Shown here piece after piece: positions 16,822-24,729 of a stretch of 47,698 nt of DNA. The DNA is from Candidatus Gallimonas faecavium. Lineage in GTDB: Bacteria > Bacillota > Clostridia > Christensenellales > Borkfalkiaceae. A program made the translations under genes and the position numbers. The stretch spans positions 1 through 47,698 of the forward strand of contig CAJFMF010000002.1 in assembly GCA_904391375.1 (NCBI GenBank), read 5' to 3'. The notes beneath the pieces are model-generated. The model saw only the letters and a program-made list of their open reading frames with translations, was not told the DNA's origin and did no database searches. Each line of letters begins with the position of its first letter. The stretch's first letter is position 1.

Positions 16822-17832
16822 ATGCGTAAGCTGAAATTTTTTCTTGCGGGAGCCCTGCTTGCGGTATGTGCCGCGTTCGGATGCGGCGCTCCGCTGCCCG
16901 CCGATGCCGCTGAAACGGAGTATTACCTCGGCGGTATGACGGCGGGGTTTTCTCTCTCTGCCAACGGAGTGGAGATCATTGCGTTCAAAGAGATTCGTAC
17001 GGCGGGAGGAAGTCGGTGTCCTGCCTCGGACGCGGGCATGAAGACGGGAGACGTGATCGTCGCCGTCGACGGGCTCCATACCAGAACGGTGGAAGAGCTT
17101 GGGAATGTGCTTGCACGGGCAAGCGGAAATGCCTCGGAATTTCTTGTGCGTCGAGGAAAAGAGTCGCTGCAATTTACGCTTACGCCCATACGGGACGATA
17201 AGGACGAAAAATTTAAGATCGGCATTCTCATTCGCGATACGCTTTCCGGAATCGGAACGGTGACGTATATCGAAAAAGAAAGCGGGCGGTTCGGCGCACT
17301 CGGCCATGCCGTCTGCGATGAGAACAAAAATTCCTTTCGCCTTGCGGATGCCTGCGTCTACCGTTGCAGCATTATCGGCGTCACGCGCGGTGAGCGCGGG
17401 CGGGCAGGGGAGTTGCGCGGATTCCTTCTGAACGATATGCCCATCGCGCAGGCGGATAACGTCTGCGGGACAGGGTTATACGGCACATTTGAGAGCGGAT
17501 ATGACTTTTCCGAGTTACAGACGGTGACCGCGGCGCCGATGTCAGAGGCGACCATCGGAAAGGCGGTAATATATTCGACCATCGACGGTGTCGAGCCGAA
17601 ACCGTATGAGATCGCCATTGCAAAGGTGGACCCGGGGAACCGCAACAACAAGAATTTTGTCATTAAGGTGACGGACGACACGCTTTTGCGCGAGACGGGC
17701 GGCATCGTTCAGGGGATGAGCGGGAGTCCCATCATACAGAACGGTAAGATGATCGGTGCAGTCACGCATGTATTTCTCAACGATCCGACGCGCGGATATG
17801 GAATCGGGATTGAAAAAATGCTCGGAAACTAA
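16822..17832 (+). CDS. spoIVB: SpoIVB serine peptidase
   Basis: SpoIVB is secreted from the forespore and cleaves SpoIVFA to trigger pro-sigma-K processing. The 336 residues have a signal peptide (about 1-28), a PDZ domain (DAGMKTGDVIVAVDGLHTRTVEELG) and the S55 peptidase domain with the catalytic His in ALGHAVCDE and catalytic Ser in GIVQGMSGSPIIQNGK. A GGAGG site precedes ATG 16822. In B. subtilis spo0A follows directly; here a carboxypeptidase gene follows instead. Confidence 0.96.
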   Translation: MRKLKFFLAGALLAVCAAFGCGAPLPADAAETEYYLGGMTAGFSLSANGVEIIAFKEIRTAGGSRCPASDAGMKTGDVIVAVDGLHTRTVEELGNVLARASGNASEFLVRRGKESLQFTLTPIRDDKDEKFKIGILIRDTLSGIGTVTYIEKESGRFGALGHAVCDENKNSFRLADACVYRCSIIGVTRGERGRAGELRGFLLNDMPIAQADNVCGTGLYGTFESGYDFSELQTVTAAPMSEATIGKAVIYSTIDGVEPKPYEIAIAKVDPGNRNNKNFVIKVTDDTLLRETGGIVQGMSGSPIIQNGKMIGAVTHVFLNDPTRGYGIGIEKMLGN

Positions 17833-17838
17833 GCATGG

Positions 17839-17863
17839 GCGGCAGGATTTTCCTGCCGCTTTT
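17839..17863 (+). terminator. terminator after spoIVB
   Basis: GCGGCAGGA / TCCTGCCGC form a perfect 9-bp stem with a TTT loop, followed by TTTT. The T-tract is short. Confidence 0.6.
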
Positions 17864-17902
17864 CGGTGTTATATTTTTCAGAAAACGACGCAAACTGCAG
17901 AC

Positions 17903-19072
17903 ATGAAAAAGGGATGGATTTGTGCCGCGCTCGCGCTGACGCTTGGAGCCGCGGCCATAACGGGGAACATTGACATGACGGCATCTGCGGCCTCCGACGA
18001 AGAGGTTGTAACAGACTGCAAGGCGGCCTATCTCATGGATGACGCAAGCGGAGTAACCTTGTTTGCGCGCGAAGAGACGAAACGGCTTCCCATCGCGAGT
18101 ATGTGCAAGATCATGACGCTTCTTTTGGCACTTGAAGCGGCCGATGCGGGTGATCTCGAGTATGAAGAGGAGATCACCGTTTCCGAGCATGCCGCGGGAA
18201 TGGGGGGATCACAGGTGTTTCTCGGCGCCGGACTTTCCTATCGCGCCGATGACCTGCTGAAGAGCATTGCGGTCTGCTCGGCAAACGATTCGTGCGTGGC
18301 AATCGCAGAGCGTCTGAGCGGGAGCGAAACGGCATTCTGTGACAGGATGAATGCGCGCGCAAAAGAACTCGGAGCGGAAAATACCCTCTTTGCAAATTGC
18401 ACGGGACTTCCGAAAGACCCGCAGTATTCATGCGCAAAAGACGTTGCGCTCATGCTGCGCGCCTTGATCGGTCACGAAAAATACCATGAGTATGCAAAGG
18501 TCTGGCTGGAAGATTTCCATCATCCGGACGGGCGCGTGACGCAGATGACAAATACGAACAAGCTCATCCGTCAATACAACGGCTGCGACGGGGGGAAGAC
18601 GGGCTTTACAAATGAGGCAGGGTTCTGCCTCGCGACATCTGCAAAGCGCGGCGACATGCGCGTTATCGCGGTTGTCATCGGTGCTTCCGATTCCAAAACG
18701 CGGTTTGCCTCGGCCGCATCGCTTCTCAACTATGCCTTCGACCGTTTTGAATCGAGCATCTATCTGACAGCGGGACAGGCAATCGAAGAACATGCCGCAG
18801 TGCGCGGGAGCCGCGTGCATGAAGTTGCCCTGATTCCCGTAAGGACGTTGAGCGTTGTCAAGCGCCGCGGAACGGAGGAATCCTATACGGTATCCTGCGA
18901 AATACAGGAGGCGATCGCTCCGATTGCCGCAGGAGATGTCCTTGGCGAGGCAGTATTGTATCGGGAGGGCGTCGAGGTGATGCGCTCGGAATTGGTGGCA
19001 CAGGAAGCGGCCCCGCGCTTTACTTGGTGGGATGCCTATCAGGAAGGGGCAAGACACTGGAATATAGTGTAA
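17903..19072 (+). CDS. D-alanyl-D-alanine carboxypeptidase (peptidase S11, DacA/DacF type)
   Basis: A penicillin-binding protein 5 type enzyme that trims the terminal D-Ala of peptidoglycan stem peptides. The 389 residues from ATG 17903 start with a signal peptide (about 1-32). The active-site triad is complete: SMCK (Ser-x-x-Lys), SAN and KTG in CDGGKTGFT. A C-terminal PBP5-like beta domain follows the catalytic domain. Its place after spoIVB suggests a role in the spore cortex (DacF-like) but a vegetative role is possible. No good Shine-Dalgarno is visible before the ATG. Confidence 0.9.
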   Translation: MKKGWICAALALTLGAAAITGNIDMTASAASDEEVVTDCKAAYLMDDASGVTLFAREETKRLPIASMCKIMTLLLALEAADAGDLEYEEEITVSEHAAGMGGSQVFLGAGLSYRADDLLKSIAVCSANDSCVAIAERLSGSETAFCDRMNARAKELGAENTLFANCTGLPKDPQYSCAKDVALMLRALIGHEKYHEYAKVWLEDFHHPDGRVTQMTNTNKLIRQYNGCDGGKTGFTNEAGFCLATSAKRGDMRVIAVVIGASDSKTRFASAASLLNYAFDRFESSIYLTAGQAIEEHAAVRGSRVHEVALIPVRTLSVVKRRGTEESYTVSCEIQEAIAPIAAGDVLGEAVLYREGVEVMRSELVAQEAAPRFTWWDAYQEGARHWNIV

Positions 19073-19098
19073 AAAATCATATTTAGCATTGTAATATG

Positions 19099-19141
19099 CG
19101 TGACATAGTATCATTTTTACGGTGCTCTGTCACGTTTTTTT
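19099..19141 (+). terminator. terminator after the carboxypeptidase gene
   Basis: CGTGACA (19099-19105) pairs with TGTCACG (19128-19134); the stem continues inward past one mismatch, and seven T residues follow. Confidence 0.85.
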
Positions 19142-19142
19142 A

Positions 19143-19172
19143 TTGACCTGATGCTACAAAATGTGGTATAAT
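19143..19172 (+). promoter_or_regulatory. sigma-A promoter of lysA
   Basis: TTGACC (19143-19148), an 18-base spacer and TATAAT (19167-19172). The ATG begins seven bases after the last base of the -10, exactly where transcription should start. The promoter touches the upstream terminator. Confidence 0.8.
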
Positions 19173-19178
19173 ATTTCT

Positions 19179-20507
19179 ATGATACACACAAGAGATACGT
19201 TGTTTGTCAATGAAAAAGGACATCTTACAATCGGCGGTGCCGACTGTGTGGATTTGGCCGAGCAATTCGGTACGCCGCTCTATGTCTTCGATGAGCGCTA
19301 TATCCGACGCATGATGCGGATTTATCAGGATACCATCAATGCGGAGTATGACGGACACGGACTCGTACTCTATGCCTCCAAGGCATTTTCCTGCGAAGCG
19401 ATCTACGCCATTGCGCGCCAGGAAGGGATCGGCGTCGATGTCGTATCGGGCGGTGAACTCTATACGGCAAAGAAGGCGGGATTTCCCGCTGAGAAAATCA
19501 CGATGCACGGCAATAATAAGCTCCCGCATGAGATCAGCGAGGCGCTTTCATGTGGTGTCGGCATGATCGTCGTCGATGCGCATTCGGAAGCCGATCTCAT
19601 CGAGGCTGAGGCGAAAAAACGCGGGATAATACAGGATGTGATGATCCGCATCAATCCGGGCGTCGAAGCGCATACGCATGCCTATGTACAGACGGCAACC
19701 CCCGATTCCAAATTCGGGTTCTCGGTCGCAAACGGTGCCGCAGAGGAGATGACCGGTTATGTCCTCTCAAAGCCGCATCTTCGGCTCAGAGGATACCATT
19801 GTCATATTGGATCGCAGATCTTTGAAAAGCAATCCTTTGTGTTTGCCGTGCAGAAAAATCTCGCGTTTATGGCCGAGATGAAGACAAAGCTCGGGTTTGA
19901 AGCCGATTCGCTCAATATGGGCGGAGGTTTCGGGATCTGGTATGCCGAAGGCGACGCCATGATCGACGTCGAGGGATATGCAGACTATCTCAAAGCACTG
20001 CTGTCCACCATCAAAGAAGGCTGTAAGACGCTCGGGTTGCGTCTCCCGTTTGTCTATCTGGAGCCGGGGCGTTCGATTGTCGGGGAAGCGGGGATCACGC
20101 TCTATACCGTCGGGGCAATCAAGGAAATCCCGGGTATCCGCAAATACGTCGCCATCGACGGCGGCATGTTTGACAATCCGCGCTACGCGCTCTATCAGAG
20201 CAAATACACGGCGGTATTGGCCAATCGTGCGGCAGAGGAGCCGACGGAACTGGTAAGCATTGCAGGAAAGTGCTGTGAAAGCGGCGACCTGATCGGAACG
20301 GATTTCAACTTGCCTGCCGCCGGAACGGGGGACATTCTTGCCGTTCTTTCGACGGGCGCGTATAATTACTCCATGGCTTCCAACTATAATCGGAACTTTA
20401 TTCCGCCTGCGGTTCTTGTCAAGGACGGGAAGGCCGACTATATCGTCCGTCCGCAGTCCTATGAAGATCTCGTCCGCAATGACGTGATTCCCGATCGACT
20501 CAAATAA
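19179..20507 (+). CDS. lysA: diaminopimelate decarboxylase
   Basis: LysA decarboxylates meso-diaminopimelate to lysine using PLP. The 442-residue product starts MIHTRDTLFVNEKGHLTIGG, the normal N-terminus. The PLP lysine is in VLYASKAFS near residue 64; HCHIGSQI, GGGFGIWY, LEPGRSIVGEAG and CCESGDLIG are conserved family segments. No Shine-Dalgarno and no room for a lysine riboswitch exist between the promoter and the start, so any lysine control must be at another level. Confidence 0.97.
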   Translation: MIHTRDTLFVNEKGHLTIGGADCVDLAEQFGTPLYVFDERYIRRMMRIYQDTINAEYDGHGLVLYASKAFSCEAIYAIARQEGIGVDVVSGGELYTAKKAGFPAEKITMHGNNKLPHEISEALSCGVGMIVVDAHSEADLIEAEAKKRGIIQDVMIRINPGVEAHTHAYVQTATPDSKFGFSVANGAAEEMTGYVLSKPHLRLRGYHCHIGSQIFEKQSFVFAVQKNLAFMAEMKTKLGFEADSLNMGGGFGIWYAEGDAMIDVEGYADYLKALLSTIKEGCKTLGLRLPFVYLEPGRSIVGEAGITLYTVGAIKEIPGIRKYVAIDGGMFDNPRYALYQSKYTAVLANRAAEEPTELVSIAGKCCESGDLIGTDFNLPAAGTGDILAVLSTGAYNYSMASNYNRNFIPPAVLVKDGKADYIVRPQSYEDLVRNDVIPDRLK

Positions 20508-20521
20508 TAGAAGCCAAACCC

Positions 20522-20550
20522 TTGCTATTTGGCGGGAAATTCGATATAAT
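20522..20550 (+). promoter_or_regulatory. sigma-A promoter of the M50-scpA-scpB operon
   Basis: TTGCTA (20522-20527), 17 bases, TATAAT (20545-20550). Nine bases (AGGGGCATT) separate the -10 from ATG. AGGGG looks like a Shine-Dalgarno but lies mostly upstream of the expected transcription start. Confidence 0.8.
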
Positions 20551-20559
20551 AGGGGCATT

Positions 20560-21246
20560 ATGGCGGAATACATCATCTATTTGTTCGCAAGCTTATGCGC
20601 TGTCACGATCGTGCTCACGCTGCACGAGTTTGCGCACGCCTTTGTCGCCTACAAATGCGGCGATCCGACGCCCAAATGGAGCGGGCGTCTCTCGCTCAAT
20701 CCGCTTCGGCACTTTGATATCATCGGCCTTGTGAGCTTTACGCTTGTCGGATTCGGCTGGGCGAAGCCGGTTGCGATCAATCCGGAGAATTTCCGCAAAT
20801 ACCGCCTCGGGCTCGGCCTGACGGCATGCGCGGGAGTCGCAATCAATTATCTGACTGCCTTGTTGTTCTATCCGCTCTACCTGGCCGTTACGTTCTATAT
20901 GCCGTCCGTTCCCTTTGTGACGTCATTTATCGGAACCTTTCTCTGGCTGATCTTTGCGTACAGCCTCAATTTCTTTGTGTTCAATCTTCTGCCGCTCTTC
21001 CCTCTGGACGGATTTCGCATCCTGGATGCCGTAAACCGCAGGCGGGGCAGAGTTTTCCGCTTTTTGCGCAACAACGGACAGTTTATTTTGTATGCGCTCA
21101 TTCTGGAAAGTTTTATCTGTCGGCTTCTGGTGCAAGTCGGGATCGCGCAGATGGGATGGTTTGATATTCTCGGCTGGTTCATGCAATTCGCGACGCAAAT
21201 CCTCGGCTGGCCGATCAAGGCGCTCTGGGGGCTGATTCCATGGTAG
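20560..21246 (+). CDS. site-2 protease family (M50) membrane metalloprotease
   Basis: A 228-residue intramembrane zinc protease of the YwhC type. The zinc motif HEFAH is at residues 22-26 in the first membrane segment, and the third ligand is in LFPLDGFRILDAV near residue 149. Five or so membrane segments are visible. It directly precedes scpA, with which it overlaps by seven bases, an arrangement common in Clostridia. The substrate is unknown. SpoIVFB is a relative, but SpoIVFB has a different architecture. Confidence 0.9.
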   Translation: MAEYIIYLFASLCAVTIVLTLHEFAHAFVAYKCGDPTPKWSGRLSLNPLRHFDIIGLVSFTLVGFGWAKPVAINPENFRKYRLGLGLTACAGVAINYLTALLFYPLYLAVTFYMPSVPFVTSFIGTFLWLIFAYSLNFFVFNLLPLFPLDGFRILDAVNRRRGRVFRFLRNNGQFILYALILESFICRLLVQVGIAQMGWFDILGWFMQFATQILGWPIKALWGLIPW

Positions 21247-22058
21247 ATTCGGAAAAAATACAATCCATTCGCGACAAGTTTGAGTCGGCTGTCGACTATA
21301 CGACGGTCCTGAGCAATTTTGAAGGGCCGCTCGATCTGTTGCTGTATCTCATCAACCGCGAGGAAATTGCGATTCAGGACATCTTTGTCTCGCAGGTCAC
21401 GGAACAATTTCTCGAATACATGCAGGGGCTTTCCGCACTTGATGTCGACAAAGTGAGCGAATACCTCAATATTGCGGCGACGATCATCAAGATCAAAGCG
21501 CAATCGCTTGTTCCCAATCTGACAGAGGACCCCGAGCTTGACGCGGAGATCGAGGAGGACAAGGCGCAGCTCATTCGCGCGCTGGAAGAGTACAATCTCA
21601 TCAAAGAGGAGACAAAGAAATTAAAAGAGCTGGAGACGCTCGGCGTTTACTTCAAGGATCCGGATAAAAATGTCGGAGAAGTGCGCACCGTATTCACGCT
21701 TGACAATCTGAACATGGACGAACTGATCCGAGTCTTTTCACAGCTTCTTCTCAAGCGGGAAGAGTCGATGAAAGAGGCGGAGATCCGCGAGATTCCGCGG
21801 GATTCGTTCACGGTCGAACAGAAGATACAGTTTGTGCTTGAAAGCCTGGAAAGCCTCAAAGAAGTCCGATTCGAGGATCTGTTTACACGGGACTTCACGA
21901 AATCGGAGATCGTTACGACCTTTCAGGCAATCCTGGAGCTTCTGAAATATCAGTTCCTGCGCGTAAAGCAGGACGGAATGTTCGGGGAAATCACCATATC
22001 GCTCAATCCCGATCGGGACGAGGAGGCAGAACTTGGAACAATTGACGAATACGATTGA
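21240..22058 (+). CDS. scpA: segregation and condensation protein A
   Basis: ScpA is the kleisin subunit that bridges SMC heads in the bacterial condensin. The 272 residues have the typical N-terminal FEGPLDLLLYLINREEIAIQDI, the YLNIAATIIKIKAQSLVPN helix and a C-terminal winged-helix region (FTRDFTKSEIVTTFQAILELLK). It overlaps both the M50 gene and scpB, which implies balanced production of ScpA and ScpB. Confidence 0.95.
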   Translation: MVDSEKIQSIRDKFESAVDYTTVLSNFEGPLDLLLYLINREEIAIQDIFVSQVTEQFLEYMQGLSALDVDKVSEYLNIAATIIKIKAQSLVPNLTEDPELDAEIEEDKAQLIRALEEYNLIKEETKKLKELETLGVYFKDPDKNVGEVRTVFTLDNLNMDELIRVFSQLLLKREESMKEAEIREIPRDSFTVEQKIQFVLESLESLKEVRFEDLFTRDFTKSEIVTTFQAILELLKYQFLRVKQDGMFGEITISLNPDRDEEAELGTIDEYD

Positions 22059-22767
22059 GGCAATTCTGTTTGCCTCCGGGAAGGGCGTTCCCATCGCGGA
22101 TATTGCCGAAAAGCTCGAGGTCACGGAGGGCGCCGTTAAAAAGTCGCTCAAAGAGCTTCGGGAGCGCTACGGGGAGGACGGCGGGATCGTCCTTCTCGAA
22201 TTCAATCAGAAGGCACAGCTCGGCTCCAATCCGAAATACAAGGAAGGTGTTGCGGCGGTTCTCAATCCGATCCGCGAAAAAGAACTCACGCGGACCATCC
22301 TTGAGACGGTTGCGATCATCGCATACAAGCAGCCGATCACGCGAACGGAGATCGAACTCCTGCGCGGGGTCAACAGCGACTACGCCGTAAATGCGCTTCT
22401 GGAGCTCAAGCTTATCTACCCGTGCGGCAGAAAAGATGCCGTCGGGCATCCCATTCTGTTTGCCACGACGGATGAATTTCTCAAACGGTTCAAACTGAAC
22501 TCGCTTGCCGATCTCCCCGATTACGACACACTGATGGCGGCAATCACGCGGACAGAAGAGGAGCACGACACCTATCTGTATGCCCGCGACGAATTAAAAG
22601 AAGAGACGGCAGCAGCCGAGCAGAAGCCGTCTGAAGACGCAGCTGCGCCCGATCGGGAAGCAGGGAAGACGGAAGAGGCCGCGCCGCCTTCGGAAGAGGG
22701 AGATGACTATGAAATCCCTGACTTTCTGAAGGGATTGGACGACGCAGACATCGTGAAGATCGATTAA
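22033..22767 (+). CDS. scpB: segregation and condensation protein B
   Basis: ScpB is the winged-helix dimer that binds ScpA. The start is TTG 22033, six bases after AGGAGG (22021-22026). The 244 residues hold two winged helices (ANT: IEAILFASGKGVPIADIAEKL; and AIIAYKQPITRTEIELLRGV). An acidic, Ala/Glu/Pro-rich tail runs from about residue 190 to the end and makes the protein longer than the usual 190-200. It overlaps scpA by 26 bases. Confidence 0.94.
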   Translation: MEQLTNTIEAILFASGKGVPIADIAEKLEVTEGAVKKSLKELRERYGEDGGIVLLEFNQKAQLGSNPKYKEGVAAVLNPIREKELTRTILETVAIIAYKQPITRTEIELLRGVNSDYAVNALLELKLIYPCGRKDAVGHPILFATTDEFLKRFKLNSLADLPDYDTLMAAITRTEEEHDTYLYARDELKEETAAAEQKPSEDAAAPDREAGKTEEAAPPSEEGDDYEIPDFLKGLDDADIVKID

Positions 22768-22770
22768 ACT

Positions 22771-22799
22771 TCATAATTTTTTCAAATTCGCCCATATTA
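22771..22799 (+). promoter_or_regulatory. candidate sigma-G/F-like promoter of the spore operon
   Basis: TCATA (22771-22775), 17 bases, then CATATTA (22793-22799), which fits the sigma-G -10 CATNHTA. The -35 lacks the leading G of GHATR. The operon contains gerW, which is forespore-transcribed in B. subtilis. The -10 lies in the 5' arm and loop of the scpB terminator. Confidence 0.35.
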
Positions 22800-22819
22800 C
22801 GGTTATGGGCGAATTTTTT
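22784..22819 (+). terminator. scpB terminator whose 3' arm carries the next start codon
   Basis: AAATTCGCCCAT (22784-22795) pairs perfectly with ATGGGCGAATTT (22805-22816) around a nine-base loop, and T residues run to 22819. The ATG at 22805 is the likely start of the following gene. Confidence 0.75.
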
Positions 22820-23404
22820 GTGTATTCGTTCTTTTTCGGAACGTTGCTGTTCCTGTTTCCCATCTTTGTGGATGCGGACTTATACCTCGACGCCTACGAA
22901 AACCGCGGATGGTTTTCCATATCGCTCTATCATTGTTTGCGTCTGTTCGGGGGGTATGCGGAAGTGCGCGGCGAAGGCCTTGTATTCCACCTCTCGAAAA
23001 AAAAGGCCGTCATCCTTCCGTATGGAGAAATGTCGAACGCGAAAAAGAAATTTGAAGTCACCAAGGGGTTTCAGCCCGTACGGTTTCATCAGCTTCTCGA
23101 GATCGGAGGGGCAAGGGATGCTCGTTCGGTCGTCTTTGCGGCATTGTTTTCTGCCGTAAGCGGTGCGGCGTATTCCGTCTTGCACGAAAAGTACGAGGCT
23201 TTGTCCTTTCGGAATACGGCGATTTTACATCAAGGCGCCTGTCTGAAGGGAAGCATCCGTATTTCTGCCGCCATGAACATCCTTGTTCTCGGAATGGCAC
23301 TGACAAAGAAAATAATGGAGGATTTTTTGAAATGGATGAAAAAAAGAAAATCGACAGCTTCCTGGAAAAAACTGCAGAAAAGCTTACGGGCATCGTCGAT
23401 GTAA
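22805..23404 (+). CDS. DUF2953-like membrane protein (YtfI position)
   Basis: The 199-residue product has an N-terminal membrane segment (about residues 5-21), then a soluble part with GGYAEVRGEGLVFHLSKKKAVILPYG, which fits DUF2953 proteins such as B. subtilis YtfI, encoded just before gerW (ytfJ). A later hydrophobic stretch lies near residues 155-165. The function is unknown. The start codon is part of the upstream terminator and has no Shine-Dalgarno. The last 73 bases overlap gerW in another frame; the C-terminal 24 residues are therefore suspect and a frameshift near 23330 is an alternative. Confidence 0.65.
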   Translation: MGEFFVYSFFFGTLLFLFPIFVDADLYLDAYENRGWFSISLYHCLRLFGGYAEVRGEGLVFHLSKKKAVILPYGEMSNAKKKFEVTKGFQPVRFHQLLEIGGARDARSVVFAALFSAVSGAAYSVLHEKYEALSFRNTAILHQGACLKGSIRISAAMNILVLGMALTKKIMEDFLKWMKKRKSTASWKKLQKSLRASSM

Positions 23405-23709
23405 ACACGATCATCGGCAAGCCTGTACAGACGGCAAGCGGCGCGCAGGTGATCCCGTTTACCAAAGTTACGATGGGGTATCTGTCGGGCGGAGGCGAAT
23501 ATGGCGAAGTCAAAAAAATCGATGAAGACGAATGCCTGCCTTTCGCAGGCGGTGCGGGTACGATCGTCAATGTAAAGCCCGCCGGATTTCTCATCGACGA
23601 CGGTCATGAATGCCGCATTGTGCGCGTCACCGACGATGCGCTTGACACGCTGATCGAGAAGGCGGGCGAATGGCTGGGAAAGATCGTGAACAAGGGAGAA
23701 AATGCGTAA
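23332..23709 (+). CDS. gerW: spore protein GerW (YtfJ)
   Basis: GerW family proteins are needed for normal germination in B. subtilis. The 125 residues include the conserved core IVDVNTIIGKPVQTASGAQV, IPFTKVTMGYLSGGGEYG, and GTIVNVKPAGFLIDDG. GGAGG at 23313-23317 and ATG 23332 give the start, inside the 3' end of the DUF2953-like gene. The end overlaps the next gene by eight bases. The usual family length is about 130-150. Confidence 0.93.
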   Translation: MDEKKKIDSFLEKTAEKLTGIVDVNTIIGKPVQTASGAQVIPFTKVTMGYLSGGGEYGEVKKIDEDECLPFAGGAGTIVNVKPAGFLIDDGHECRIVRVTDDALDTLIEKAGEWLGKIVNKGENA

Positions 23710-24712
23710 ACTCTTTTTGCCTGCAATCCTGTTTGTCCTTCTGATTGCTGTTTGCATCCGTACGTCTGCGCCGTCAAAATCCGCTTTTGCCTTTCAGACG
23801 GGGCAGGCGGAATGCGTCGTGGATGCAAGTTCACTCCGTATTCTGCATGAAAAAAATGCGGAGACACCTCTTCCCAATGCAAGTACGACAAAGATTCTCA
23901 CCGCGATCATCATTCTTGAGGACTGCGACCTCGATGAACGTATTTGCATTCCGAATGAGGCCGCCGGAACGGAGGGCTCGAGCATCTACCTGCACGCGGG
24001 GGACATCTATACGGTGGAAGAACTTCTGTACGGACTCATGCTCCGCTCGGGGAACGACGCCGCCGTGACGCTTGCGTTGCATCACAGCGGCTCGATCGAC
24101 GCGTTTGCCTGTAAAATGAATGAAAAAGCCGCCATGCTCGGTGCGACGGGGAGTCACTTTGTCAATCCGCACGGTCTTCCCGACAAGAGGCACCGCACGA
24201 CGGCACGGGATCTTGCGCTCATTGCGGCCTATGCCATGCAGAACGAGACCTTCCGCACGATCGTGTCGACAAAATACTACGCGCCGCGTCACTGGTATAA
24301 CAAGAATAAGATGCTTGCTTCCTATGAGGGCGCAAACGGGATCAAGACGGGCTTTACGACCGATGCAGGGCGTTGTCTTGTCACGGGAGCCGAACGCGAG
24401 GGAATGCAGCTCGTCTGTGTCGTGCTCAACTGTCCGCAGATGTACGAGCGCACCGCGGAGTTATTGGATCAGAGTTTCGCAGAGTACTCCGTTGCGCGGC
24501 TCACGGATTTTGCTCTCATCCCGCAGGGGGTGGGAGCGTGCACCGCATTCGAGTTCCCGCTTCGGAAGGAGGAAATGGCGCTCGTCCGAACCGAACTCTC
24601 GATTGCCGAACCGCTTCCCAAAAAGAAAGGCGCGATTGCAGGATATATAAAAATTTTTCTCACAAATGACTTGATTTTTTCACAGAATTTGTATATCATG
24701 GAAGAACAATAG
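23702..24712 (+). CDS. D-alanyl-D-alanine carboxypeptidase, spore-associated (DacB/DacF-like)
   Basis: A second S11 peptidase, 336 residues with a signal peptide (about 1-30). Motifs are STTK (NASTTKILTA), SGN (LRSGNDAAV) and KTG (GIKTGFT). NPHGLPDKRHRTTARDLALI is a typical stretch. It is shorter than the enzyme at 17903, with a reduced C-terminal domain. It sits in an operon with gerW, so a role in trimming cortex peptidoglycan during sporulation is likely. AAGGGAG precedes the ATG, and the gene is coupled to gerW by overlap. Confidence 0.9.
   Translation: MRKLFLPAILFVLLIAVCIRTSAPSKSAFAFQTGQAECVVDASSLRILHEKNAETPLPNASTTKILTAIIILEDCDLDERICIPNEAAGTEGSSIYLHAGDIYTVEELLYGLMLRSGNDAAVTLALHHSGSIDAFACKMNEKAAMLGATGSHFVNPHGLPDKRHRTTARDLALIAAYAMQNETFRTIVSTKYYAPRHWYNKNKMLASYEGANGIKTGFTTDAGRCLVTGAEREGMQLVCVVLNCPQMYERTAELLDQSFAEYSVARLTDFALIPQGVGACTAFEFPLRKEEMALVRTELSIAEPLPKKKGAIAGYIKIFLTNDLIFSQNLYIMEEQ
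24671..24699 (+). promoter_or_regulatory. possible sigma-A promoter of rluB
   Basis: TTGATT (24671-24676), 17 bases, TATCAT (24694-24699), inside the end of the carboxypeptidase gene. The expected start gives a leader of about 24 bases with GGGACGG near the ATG. Confidence 0.45.
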
Positions 24713-24729
24713 AGATTGGGACGGAACTC

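Noticed and set aside
19143-19179. Lysine riboswitch or other leader control before lysA
   Set aside because: The promoter lies directly on the start codon, so there is no leader to hold one.
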